From Flavobacterium sp. NRK1 (GTDB taxonomy: Bacteria > Bacteroidota > Bacteroidia > Flavobacteriales > Flavobacteriaceae): a stretch of DNA of 64,000 bases. The notes below the pieces were generated by a model. The model did no database searches, was not told the origin of the DNA, and worked only from the letters and a program-made list of their open reading frames with translations. The translations under genes and the position numbers were made by a program. Shown piece by piece: positions 24,839 to 33,203 of the stretch. The stretch is taken from NCBI RefSeq assembly GCF_024054175.1, contig NZ_JAMXLA010000001.1, positions 410,437 through 474,436 on the forward strand, in the 5' to 3' direction. How positions within the stretch are numbered: position 1 is the first letter of the stretch; each line of letters starts with the position of its first letter.

Positions 24839-27214
24839 TTATCTTTTTCCAAATATTTTTTCTTTCCAAGATGACTCTTTTTGAATGTCGGCACCATAAC
24901 CATAACCGTAGCCATAGCCATAGCCATAGCCTTTTTCACTAGTAGTATCATTAAGAAGCATTGCCATATTAGGAAGTTTACCTTCAGTATATAAAGTATG
25001 AGGAACAGCAAGCATACGCTTATCTAAGTATCCTGCACGGCTTACATAAACAAAGGCATCAGCCATATTAGCAACAATAAGAGTATCTGTAACAAGACTC
25101 ACAGGAGCAGTATCCACTAATATATAATCATACTCAGACTTTAACTTTTCGAAAAGATCTACAAGTTTAGGTCCCATAAGAAGTTCGGCAGGATTTGGAG
25201 GTATTATACCCGGAGGCATAATATAAAATTGTTCAAATCCCTCATATTTAACTATGTAATTATCATAATCAGAGCCCGGAGAAGACAAATAGTTTGTCAA
25301 TCCTTTGGAAGGAACATTTAAATATTCATCCAGCTTTGGATTACGAATATCCATACCAATCAATAAAATCTTTTTACCAGTAAGCGCAATAGTTGTAGCC
25401 AGATTTACTGATATGAAAGTCTTACCTTCTTTTGGTACAGTAGAAGTTACAAATATTGTTTTGGCATGGCCCGGCTGAACCTGAGACAGCATAAACTCAA
25501 TATTAGTACGAACAATTCTTAATGCTTCAGCAGTTCCTGAACGGCTATGAAGATTAACAAGCTCATTATTAGTTTCAGATCGTGGAACATCGCCTAAATA
25601 AGGCAGAGCCAGTTTTTCAATATCTTTATAATTATGAATTTTAGTATCCAGTAAATCTAAAATATAAATAATAACTACCGGTATAATAATACCTAAAATA
25701 AGCGCTGCTAATAAAATAAGACTTCTTTTAGGAGAAACAGGTATGTCATCGCCATAGGCGCGATCAATTATATTAGCATTAGGTGCCGTTACTGCAAGAG
25801 AAATCGCATTCTCTTCTCTCTTCTGCAATAAATAAAGATAAAGAGCCTCTTTAACCTTTTGCTGACGGTCTATTTCACGGAATTGTCTTTCCTGCCTTGG
25901 CACCTCACCAATTTTTCCACTAAGAAAGGATTCCTGCCTTTGTAGATTTTTTTGAGTTATAACCAAAGATGACTTAAGTGTATTAAGGCTTTTCGTAATG
26001 CTTGATTTTAAACCTTCGATCTGTACATCATATACTTCAACCCTGGGATTAATATCTGTTCCACCCCTTAACATTCTGTCTCTTCCAAGAATTAATTTAT
26101 TATACTCTTCAATAAGTGACGCTGCATCAGCATTATCAGGGATTAAGTTAGAAGGAATAATGTCATTTGCTGATGATTTTTTTAAAAAATCCAACATATA
26201 ATTAACAACATTCAATTGATTGTTTGTTGTAATTACCTCTTTTTCATATTCACTTGCAGTTTTTATAAATAATTGTGCGTCAGAGATAATATCAGTAAGT
26301 CCGTTTTTCTTTTTAAAAGATTCGGCACTGGATTCAACTACTGACAATTCTTTTGTTAAAGAGTCAATACGCTGATTTATAAATAGGTCAGTATTTTTTG
26401 CGACAAGGTTTTTATCTTCAATTGCATCATCATTATATCTTCTAATAAGAGTATTTAAAAAGTCAATACCTTTTTGTTCAACTTCGTCAGTTATAGATAA
26501 AGCTATAACACTTGTCTGTTTATTAGTAGTAGCAGCCTGAAATTTCAATCTGTAAGATTCTGCTACTTTATGCAATGGAATAATTTTTACAATAACATCT
26601 TCAATAGTATTCTTTTTAGAAACTGGAACGCTATCAACAGTATGAGTTATAACCATGTTTCCCCAAGGATTTTTCACAGTCTGCCCAAAAGAAAATTTAC
26701 CCTGGCTTACTTCATCTGCATCCAGCAATTCATATTTTGTTGATGAAATGCATTTAACATGAAAAACAGTGTCTGTTTTATAAAACTTTTTATCCTTATT
26801 TAAAAATGAAACATGGACAGGAGATTTTTTATAAATTTCACCTGTTTTGACATTCCCTTTATTAAAATAGCGAACATTAAATTCAAGCTCCTTAACAGTA
26901 TTGTATGTTGCAGTTCTAGATTTTAAAACTTCAATTTCGTTATCAACGTTACTTTTTACACCAGCCATAAAACCTAAGTCGGAAAAAGCAGATAACTCAT
27001 TTGCCAATCCACCTTTTTTATCATCTTTAATTAAAATAGCGGCCGAAATTTTATATATAGGTGTAGAATATCTTAAATATAAAAGCGCAGCAGATAAGCA
27101 AAAGACAATAGCTAAGACAAACCATTTCCAGTGAGTAAGGTAGACTTCTATTTTTTCTTTAATATTAAAAGTTACTTCGTTTTCGTTATTTTGAATAGGA
27201 AAATTATTCTGCAT
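24839..27214 (-). CDS. wzc: Polysaccharide co-polymerase and tyrosine autokinase Wzc
   Basis: 791 aa. A Wzz-type N-terminal region with one membrane helix (about 33-50), a long periplasmic coiled-coil part and a second helix (about 500-520, LILLAALILGIIIPVVIIYI). The C-terminal BY-kinase domain has Walker A VPKEGKTFIS (about 590), Walker A' ILLIGMDIRNPKL and Walker B YILVDTAP. The protein ends in a tyrosine cluster of six Gly-Tyr pairs (residues about 761-773), the expected autophosphorylation tail. Wzc drives chain-length control and export with Wza. It is the last gene of the locus, 4 nt after wza, and faces its phosphatase. Confidence 0.95.
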   Translation of the reverse strand: MQNNFPIQNNENEVTFNIKEKIEVYLTHWKWFVLAIVFCLSAALLYLRYSTPIYKISAAILIKDDKKGGLANELSAFSDLGFMAGVKSNVDNEIEVLKSRTATYNTVKELEFNVRYFNKGNVKTGEIYKKSPVHVSFLNKDKKFYKTDTVFHVKCISSTKYELLDADEVSQGKFSFGQTVKNPWGNMVITHTVDSVPVSKKNTIEDVIVKIIPLHKVAESYRLKFQAATTNKQTSVIALSITDEVEQKGIDFLNTLIRRYNDDAIEDKNLVAKNTDLFINQRIDSLTKELSVVESSAESFKKKNGLTDIISDAQLFIKTASEYEKEVITTNNQLNVVNYMLDFLKKSSANDIIPSNLIPDNADAASLIEEYNKLILGRDRMLRGGTDINPRVEVYDVQIEGLKSSITKSLNTLKSSLVITQKNLQRQESFLSGKIGEVPRQERQFREIDRQQKVKEALYLYLLQKREENAISLAVTAPNANIIDRAYGDDIPVSPKRSLILLAALILGIIIPVVIIYILDLLDTKIHNYKDIEKLALPYLGDVPRSETNNELVNLHSRSGTAEALRIVRTNIEFMLSQVQPGHAKTIFVTSTVPKEGKTFISVNLATTIALTGKKILLIGMDIRNPKLDEYLNVPSKGLTNYLSSPGSDYDNYIVKYEGFEQFYIMPPGIIPPNPAELLMGPKLVDLFEKLKSEYDYILVDTAPVSLVTDTLIVANMADAFVYVSRAGYLDKRMLAVPHTLYTEGKLPNMAMLLNDTTSEKGYGYGYGYGYGYGADIQKESSWKEKIFGKR
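24893..24932 (-). repeat. Hexanucleotide repeat encoding the Wzc Gly-Tyr tail
   Basis: Six Gly-Tyr codon pairs in a row, written GGCTAT three times, then GGCTAC, GGTTAT, GGTTAT. The identical first units and the drifted last ones show a repeat that can expand or contract in frame, changing the number of phosphorylatable tyrosines. Confidence 0.85.
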
Positions 27215-27218
27215 GTTT

Positions 27219-27995
27219 TTAACGTATTGCTAATGCTATGATAGTAATAACTAATGATAAAGCGGAAATTGCTACAGTTACATTAGGGCCTATAACCGAA
27301 GAATTTACTTTAGTTTTATTTGGTTCAATATAAATTACATCATTTTGAGTAAGATAATAAAATGGGGAATTTATAAAATCTGAACTGGTTAAATCAACAT
27401 AATTATGAGTCTTTTTCCCTTCTATCTCCCTTATTATTAAAACTTTTTTTCTATTCCCATAAATAGTCATATCTCCAGCCATAGCAAGAGCCTCCGGCAG
27501 GGTTATTCTTTCCGAATTTATGGTAAATGTACCTGGACGGGTCAATTCTCCTAATAAAGAAACCTTAAAATTTAAAATTCTTAAATTCACAATAGGCTCC
27601 TTAACGTAAGCTTTTAGTTCTTTTAATAATTTTTCAATAGCTTCAGCACGTGTGAGCCCACCGAGTTTCACAGTTCCTAATACAGGAAAGTTAATATTTC
27701 CTGAATGATCAATAAGATAGGTTTGATATTGTAATTGAGAACTAGCAATATTCATATTACTAACTGATGGATTCATAAGTGGTATTGCTGCAAGATTAAA
27801 ATCTTTCACTACCTCAGGATCCGGAGCAGAAACTATTATCATTAATTGATCATCAGCCTTTAATCTAGGCTCATAATTTACAGAACCCCCATCTGGAAGA
27901 TTAGAGATATTCTGAAAATAAATGATGTTTTTTTTAGAAACACAAGAACTGAATACTAAAGCTATAGCTATAAAAAATAATAGTCTGTTTATCAT
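27219..27995 (-). CDS. wza: Polysaccharide export outer-membrane lipoprotein Wza
   Basis: 258 aa. Lipoprotein signal with lipobox FSSC (Cys18) in MINRLLFFIAIALVFSSC. The Poly_export domain follows (about 45-130, LKADDQLMIIVSAPDPEV) and then a SLBB domain (about 145-190, VSLLGELTRPGTF). The C-terminus holds a hydrophobic helix (about 238-256). It is shorter than E. coli Wza but of usual size for Bacteroidota. It forms the outer-membrane exit for the polymer and works with Wzc, encoded 4 nt downstream. Two good -7 elements precede the gene. Confidence 0.93.
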   Translation of the reverse strand: MINRLLFFIAIALVFSSCVSKKNIIYFQNISNLPDGGSVNYEPRLKADDQLMIIVSAPDPEVVKDFNLAAIPLMNPSVSNMNIASSQLQYQTYLIDHSGNINFPVLGTVKLGGLTRAEAIEKLLKELKAYVKEPIVNLRILNFKVSLLGELTRPGTFTINSERITLPEALAMAGDMTIYGNRKKVLIIREIEGKKTHNYVDLTSSDFINSPFYYLTQNDVIYIEPNKTKVNSSVIGPNVTVAISALSLVITIIALAIR

Positions 27996-28011
27996 ATACT
28001 TTTTAAAATTA

Positions 28012-28019
28012 CAAACATA
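28012..28019 (-). promoter_or_regulatory. Proximal -7 promoter element of wza-wzc
   Basis: The minus strand reads TATGTTTG (TAnnTTTG), 16 nt before the wza start codon. A second element lies 40 bp upstream of it. Confidence 0.4.
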
Positions 28020-28051
28020 ATCCCTAATATTTTATAGGTATTAAATTTCCG

Positions 28052-28059
28052 CAAAGATA
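28052..28059 (-). promoter_or_regulatory. Distal -7 promoter element of wza-wzc
   Basis: The minus strand reads TATCTTTG followed by C, a strong TAnnTTTG match, 56 nt upstream of the wza ATG in the 112-bp gap after the dehydratase gene. wza-wzc may therefore be expressed apart from the sugar genes. Confidence 0.5.
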
Positions 28060-28107
28060 ATTTTTTATCTTAAAGAACATGATAAATTTACTATAAATAC
28101 TACAATA

Positions 28108-30045
28108 TTATTTCTTGTCCAGTAAAGCAAAATCTGAATTCATACTTTTAAATTCAGGCACAATTTCTTTCATTTTTGCTACAACATCATCACCAGAATG
28201 CTTGTTAGCTGATGCTATTAATTCTTCAAGCAACCCATAGAGAGGAATAGCCTCATTATAAATTTCCTGGGCAATCATAATTTTCTCATGATGTGTAGGC
28301 AACGTCTTAGAACTATCATTTAATAATTCTTCATAAAGTTTTTCACCCGGCCTTAAACCTACAATTTTAATTTCTATGTCTTTATCGGGCACAAATCCGG
28401 CCAACATAATCATTTTTCTTGCCAGATCAATAATTTTCACAGGCTTACCCATGTCAAAAATATAAATCTCTCCACCCTGTCCCATAGCTCCTGCCTCCAG
28501 TACTAATTGACAAGCTTCTGGTATAGTCATAAAGTACCTTATAATATCAGGGTGTGTAAGAGTTATAGGACCGCCATTTTCAATTTGTTTAGAAAAAAGA
28601 GGAACAACAGAACCATTAGATCCTAATACATTTCCGAAACGGGTAGTAATAAACTTTGTTTTACAAAACCCATTTTGTATTAGCATGTTATTATGAAGAG
28701 ACTGTACAAATTTTTCAGCTATACGCTTACTTGCTCCCATAACATTGCTCGGATTTACAGCTTTATCTGTTGAAACCATAACAAAACTATCAACACCATA
28801 TTCCAAAGCGAGTTCAGCTATATTTTTGGTTCCCTGCACATTAACAAAAATAGCCTGAGATGGATTTTCTTCCATTAAAGGAACATGTTTATAGGCAGCA
28901 GCATGGTATACTACCTCAGGTCTGTATTTATTAAAAACATTATTTACTGCAACTCTGTCTCTTACATCAGCTATGATACTGCAAACTTTAGAGTTAATCT
29001 CCATTTTACTAATTTCAAGTCCTAAATGGTGTAAAGGAGTTTCTGCCTGATCAAGCATAACGATGTTTTTAGGATCAAACTGAATAACCTGTCTTACAAT
29101 TTCGCTGCCTATCGAACCTGCCGCACCTGTTATTAAAACAGTTTTACCTTTCAACTGATTCGATATAGATTTATTATCTAAAACAATAGGCTTTCTTTCA
29201 AGTAAATCCTGAATCTGGAAGTTTTTAATTTTTTTAGAAATTTCCTTCTGATCTTCCCAATCCGAAATAAGAGGAACGGTATAAACTTTATAATTGAACT
29301 CCAGGCATTCATCAACAATACTTAGTTTCTCTTCTTTTGACAGACTTTTATCCGCAATTACTAATGCTTCAGCATTAAATATTCTCATCAACACTGATAC
29401 TTTTTTCTTATGTTGAAGAATAGGAAGCCCTAAGATCATTTTTGAACGGTTATGACTCGATTTATCGATAAAGCCTACTATTTTAAACCTAGCAGGCATT
29501 TCAGATTTTAAAGCATTTGCAACCGCAATAGCATTCGCATCTGAACCGTAAATAATTGATCTTGATAATTTATGTCCCTGATTATTACTAAAATAAATCT
29601 CAAAAACCTGTTTAACAAGCACTCTGTATAAAAACAAACAGCTAAAAGAAAAAACAGCATTAATTAATATAACTATATTGAGATACAGAAGATTACCTGT
29701 AATATTCCAATAAAGGCTGTTGATAGCTAATAAAGAAAATGCAGTGGTAAATTGTGCGAAAAAAATCTTTACTGCATCTATATAAGATGAATGCCTTATT
29801 ATGCCTGCATAAGTTCTGAATATCCTAAAAGAAAATAGACTGACAAATATATATATAGGTATTTTTAAGCCGTATATTTCTTCCTCAAGAAAAACGCCTG
29901 TGCGTCTTATAAGCAAATAGGATAATACTCCTGTAAACAGAATTACCGACAAATCAATTAAAACGATAATCCACCTAGGCAGATAACTGAGCCTGTGCAA
30001 AAAACCCCAAATTCGTAATGCCTTTATTTTCTCATCATTAGCCAT
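28108..30045 (-). CDS. WbpM/FlaA1-family nucleotide-sugar 4,6-dehydratase, membrane form
   Basis: 645 aa. Four N-terminal membrane helices and a CoA-binding-like domain (to about 290) precede the SDR domain, as in WbpM, CapD and PglF. The NAD motif is TGAAGSIGSEIV (about 307-318). The catalytic region VMVSTDKAVNPSNVMGASKR has Met in place of the usual Tyr (MxxxK), the hallmark of this family. It converts UDP-GlcNAc to the UDP-4-keto-6-deoxy sugar. With the WbpV-like reductase at 32286 it would give UDP-QuiNAc. The gap of 126 bp before it holds no obvious TAnnTTTG. Confidence 0.92.
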   Translation of the reverse strand: MANDEKIKALRIWGFLHRLSYLPRWIIVLIDLSVILFTGVLSYLLIRRTGVFLEEEIYGLKIPIYIFVSLFSFRIFRTYAGIIRHSSYIDAVKIFFAQFTTAFSLLAINSLYWNITGNLLYLNIVILINAVFSFSCLFLYRVLVKQVFEIYFSNNQGHKLSRSIIYGSDANAIAVANALKSEMPARFKIVGFIDKSSHNRSKMILGLPILQHKKKVSVLMRIFNAEALVIADKSLSKEEKLSIVDECLEFNYKVYTVPLISDWEDQKEISKKIKNFQIQDLLERKPIVLDNKSISNQLKGKTVLITGAAGSIGSEIVRQVIQFDPKNIVMLDQAETPLHHLGLEISKMEINSKVCSIIADVRDRVAVNNVFNKYRPEVVYHAAAYKHVPLMEENPSQAIFVNVQGTKNIAELALEYGVDSFVMVSTDKAVNPSNVMGASKRIAEKFVQSLHNNMLIQNGFCKTKFITTRFGNVLGSNGSVVPLFSKQIENGGPITLTHPDIIRYFMTIPEACQLVLEAGAMGQGGEIYIFDMGKPVKIIDLARKMIMLAGFVPDKDIEIKIVGLRPGEKLYEELLNDSSKTLPTHHEKIMIAQEIYNEAIPLYGLLEELIASANKHSGDDVVAKMKEIVPEFKSMNSDFALLDKK

Positions 30046-30171
30046 GTCAAAAAGTATTTAAACTCCTCCTAAGGTCTCAAATTATATAGTTGTAAAGTAA
30101 AAAACTATATTTAAATCGGGATTATAAAATCGTATTAGGGTTAGTATAAATTAAAAATAGTGTTGGGATTA

Positions 30172-31005
30172 TTAATAATTAATTTCAAACTCATCAGCAT
30201 AAAAATAACCATCTTTTAATTTTATTTCATAAAGTCTATCAGAATTTAACTTATCAAAAGATTTCATTCCTTTCCAAATAATAACTTTTTTTTCTCCTTC
30301 CATTACAAAAGCTCCGGGATAGGGTCTGGTTGTAGCCCTCACAAGACGATCGACTTCCTGAATGGTCATCTCATTAAATATCTGACCATCCTTCGGAGTT
30401 CTTCCCTCCCATACAGTTGCTTTTGACTCGTCCTGTACTTGCCCTGTTACTTTATTATCTTTAAGCTTAAAATACATTTTTTTTATTAAGGTTTCATGAG
30501 CTTTATTAACCTTTTCATATAGTTGAGTAGCCGTTTCTTCTTCATTTAGAGGAATTTCTTCCTGACCTAATATTAAACCAGTATCAACACCTTCATCCAT
30601 TTTAAAGAAAGTAACTCCTGTCTTATCAAGCCCCTTTATAATTGCCCATGGAATTGCAGCTCTGCCTCTCCCATCCGGAAGTAAAGTTGGATGTGCACCA
30701 ATGACTCCGGATTTTGGAGTATCCAACAGTTCTTTCGAAGCTATTTGCGACCAGCCAATTATAAAAAGCCAGTCTATCTCATAGTCTTTTATGGCATCTA
30801 TAGCCACTTGATCATTAATATGATTTACCTTTACTACTGGTATATTATTGATTTCGGCAAATTTATCTACATAGATCCTCCCCGACTTTGATTTTGCTTT
30901 ATCGTCAGAAAGGGTAATTATTAAATCCAGTTTACCATTTACTGAATAAATGGCTTCCATACAACTTAATCCGATTTGTACACAGGTTACGAATGCAAAT
31001 TTCAT
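30172..31005 (-). CDS. Formyltransferase-family protein, probable sugar N-formyltransferase
   Basis: 277 aa. The N-terminal formyl-transferase fold shows GAHPTLLPDGRGRAAIPWAI (103-122) and the catalytic Asp in MDEGVDTG (D141), with the active-site His105; both resemble the N10-formyl-THF enzymes (Fmt, ArnA, VioF). The first residue of the usual Asn-x-His is Gly103 here. A C-terminal Fmt-like barrel (about 210-277) follows. tRNA formylation is unlikely because the gene sits in the polysaccharide locus, 1 nt after the initiating transferase and close to a PIG-L deacetylase. It probably formylates a free amino group on a sugar. Confidence 0.82.
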   Translation of the reverse strand: MKFAFVTCVQIGLSCMEAIYSVNGKLDLIITLSDDKAKSKSGRIYVDKFAEINNIPVVKVNHINDQVAIDAIKDYEIDWLFIIGWSQIASKELLDTPKSGVIGAHPTLLPDGRGRAAIPWAIIKGLDKTGVTFFKMDEGVDTGLILGQEEIPLNEEETATQLYEKVNKAHETLIKKMYFKLKDNKVTGQVQDESKATVWEGRTPKDGQIFNEMTIQEVDRLVRATTRPYPGAFVMEGEKKVIIWKGMKSFDKLNSDRLYEIKLKDGYFYADEFEINY

Positions 31006-31006
31006 A

Positions 31007-31573
31007 CTAATATGTTGGTGGTTTTTTTGTTAAATATACAAAAGTACGCAGAACTATCTTCACATCCTGTAAAAAAGTAAGATTGCCTGCATAAATCCCA
31101 TCCCATTTGGCTTTTTCCGTTTCAGGCATGTTATCATATGAATTTACCTGAGCAAGTCCCGTTAAACCCGGTCTGCATGAATAAGCATTTTTTTCGCGCC
31201 TCATTAATACAAGTTCTGTTTGTGATGGTAAAGCCGGACGTGGCCCAACAATACTCATCTCACCCAAAAAAATATTGAACAATTGAGGCAGCTCATCAAG
31301 ATTAGATCTTCTTATAAACTTTCCAAATGGTGTAATTTTTATTTTAGCAACTTCATTTGACGGTACATTTGCTGTATTAACAGGCATACTTCTAAACTTC
31401 ATAAGAACAAATTGCTTTTCATATAACCCTACCCTGCTTTGCCTAAAAAACGGATTACCTCTATCCTGTAAATAAATAATTAGCCCTACAATAAAAAACA
31501 AAGGGGCAAATATAATTATACAAATTAATGATGCTGTAATATCTATTAACCTCTTAAAAAAAGTTCTGTACAT
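31007..31573 (-). CDS. Initiating phosphoglycosyl transferase (PglC/WcaJ C-terminal type)
   Basis: 188 aa, the minimal monotopic phosphoglycosyl transferase. One re-entrant hydrophobic helix (about 10-34), then the core with KFRSM, the catalytic dyad D93-E94 in NLDELPQL, and GEMSIVGPRPA. It moves a sugar-1-phosphate from a UDP-sugar to undecaprenyl phosphate and so starts the repeat unit. Its neighbours (WbpV-like reductase, deacetylase, formyltransferase) suggest UDP-QuiNAc or a derivative as the first sugar. Gaps to both neighbours are under 10 nt. Confidence 0.92.
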   Translation of the reverse strand: MYRTFFKRLIDITASLICIIIFAPLFFIVGLIIYLQDRGNPFFRQSRVGLYEKQFVLMKFRSMPVNTANVPSNEVAKIKITPFGKFIRRSNLDELPQLFNIFLGEMSIVGPRPALPSQTELVLMRREKNAYSCRPGLTGLAQVNSYDNMPETEKAKWDGIYAGNLTFLQDVKIVLRTFVYLTKKPPTY

Positions 31574-31581
31574 ATTAGTAT

Positions 31582-32271
31582 TTATAATATTTGAAATATT
31601 GCCTGGAAAGCTTCTGCATATATTTTACCAGACTGTCCACCTCTTAAAGCAGCAAGGCCGGTTATTGCTTCATCGGACCTTGGATGCGGATACGGGCGCA
31701 TAACACCCTCATAAGCATATAATGCTTCAATCTTTTTATCGACACCTTCTTTTCCAACTTCTATAAACGTATTAGGAAGAAAAGGAGAAACATTAGTCGG
31801 AAATGCCCAGTCAGTAGACGAAGGAATCTCCATAAAATATAATCCTTTTATAGGTTTTACATCTTTTCTTCTCTGAAAAAGCCTGGCAGCAGCCTGGCAA
31901 GCGCGGGAAGTACATAAATGATCATCATTAAGATCAGACGGATGATGAGTAAATATAAAATCCGGCTGAATTTTTTCAATAATTCTTTCTATATATTGAA
32001 CCAGTTCTAAATGAGGTACTGTATTAAAACGGATATTAGGAAAATCTCCCATAATTGGCGGCTCGGCACCTACAATTTTTTGTGCATTATCGCAATGCAG
32101 GTATAATTTCTCTAATTCAGGCCTGTGCTGTCTTGCCTCAACATTCCCAGATAAAATACAATTATATACTTTATGTCCTTTTTGTGTTAATATGTGTGTA
32201 CTGGCACCAAAACCAAGTATTTCGTCATCTGGATGCGCTGTTACTGTTAAATATATATCACTCATAGTCAA
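31582..32271 (-). CDS. PIG-L-family sugar deacetylase
   Basis: 229 aa. The zinc-site motif AHPDDE (H13, D15, D16) opens the protein and the second metal region THHPSDLNDDH (about 108-118) is present. The family removes N-acetyl groups from GlcNAc-type sugars. No signal peptide, so it acts in the cytoplasm, either on a UDP-sugar or on the lipid-linked sugar at the inner face of the membrane. Together with the formyltransferase two genes downstream it could replace an acetyl with a formyl group. It lies 8 nt upstream of the initiating transferase. Confidence 0.88.
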   Translation of the reverse strand: MTMSDIYLTVTAHPDDEILGFGASTHILTQKGHKVYNCILSGNVEARQHRPELEKLYLHCDNAQKIVGAEPPIMGDFPNIRFNTVPHLELVQYIERIIEKIQPDFIFTHHPSDLNDDHLCTSRACQAAARLFQRRKDVKPIKGLYFMEIPSSTDWAFPTNVSPFLPNTFIEVGKEGVDKKIEALYAYEGVMRPYPHPRSDEAITGLAALRGGQSGKIYAEAFQAIFQIL

Positions 32272-32285
32272 CTTATCTATTATAA

Positions 32286-33203
32286 TTATTTAAAAAAAGC
32301 TATTGTCCTTTCAATGCCACTTTTTGCACTCATTGGCAATTCTTTACCCATAGCCTTTTTAATTTTGGCATTTGAAACACAATAATTCTGAGTAAGCTTG
32401 CTTATCCTTTCAGTATTAACAGGAAGGGGTAAAATGTCGCCAATCTTTCCAATAATATTAATTATAGATTTATTAATTGAAAGTATTTTTATAGGTTTAT
32501 TTATCACTTTACCTATTATCTTCACAAGTTCTACTGAGGACAAAGCCTCATCATCAGCAACATTATAAATACCTGAATGAATATCTTTATTTGACAAAAG
32601 TTCACTTATAATAAAACAAAGATTATCAATTGAAACAAAAGATCTTTTATTATCATACTTTCCAAAAGGATAAGGAACACCTTTAGACACAAAATTATAA
32701 AGTACATTAAGATTACCTTTATTCATTGGCCCGTGTATCATACATGGACGAAGTATATAAACTCTTTTACCTGTAGGTATCTTTGCTTTTTGTATATATT
32801 CTTCTGCTGCCAGTTTTGATTTACCATAAGCAGTCACAGGTGATGGCAAAATATTTTCATCTAAATATCCTTCAACTTCATCTGCAGCAGCCTTTACAGA
32901 ACTTAAATAAATAAATACAGTACATTGTGAATCAAGAAAATCATCAAATAACTTTTTTGTTAACTCGGTATTTATTTCAAAATATTCACTTTCGTTAGTT
33001 ATATTTTTTAAGTCATGAGCCTTTCCTGCACAATGTATAAAAGCATAATAATCATTTAAAACATCTGCATTAATATCAGAATATGAAATTTCATCTTCGT
33101 TAGGCGTGCGGGAAACTCCGGTTATACTAAAATCACTGTTTTTAAAATATAATCCCAGGTTGGCACCAACAAATCCCGAAATCCCTGTAACTATTACATT
33201 CAT
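32286..33203 (-). CDS. WbpV-like NAD(P)-dependent sugar reductase/epimerase (SDR)
   Basis: 305 aa, extended SDR. Rossmann motif TGISGFVGANLG (6-17), YLSSVKA and the catalytic Tyr126-x3-Lys130 in AYGKSK. The overall pattern (FIHCAGKAHD, LRPCMIHGP, NVADDEALSS) resembles the group of 4-reductases and 4-epimerases placed beside WbpL/WecA-type transferases in O-antigen loci, WbpV among them. With the WbpM-like enzyme it would finish UDP-QuiNAc (or the FucNAc epimer, if reduction goes the other way). It overlaps the WbuB-like gene by 4 nt. Confidence 0.78.
   Translation of the reverse strand: MNVIVTGISGFVGANLGLYFKNSDFSITGVSRTPNEDEISYSDINADVLNDYYAFIHCAGKAHDLKNITNESEYFEINTELTKKLFDDFLDSQCTVFIYLSSVKAAADEVEGYLDENILPSPVTAYGKSKLAAEEYIQKAKIPTGKRVYILRPCMIHGPMNKGNLNVLYNFVSKGVPYPFGKYDNKRSFVSIDNLCFIISELLSNKDIHSGIYNVADDEALSSVELVKIIGKVINKPIKILSINKSIINIIGKIGDILPLPVNTERISKLTQNYCVSNAKIKKAMGKELPMSAKSGIERTIAFFK

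Noticed and set aside
30046..30171. GGAGGAG upstream of the WbpM-like gene as a Shine-Dalgarno site.
   Set aside because: It is about 17 nt from the ATG, too far, and such sites are rarely used in this phylum.
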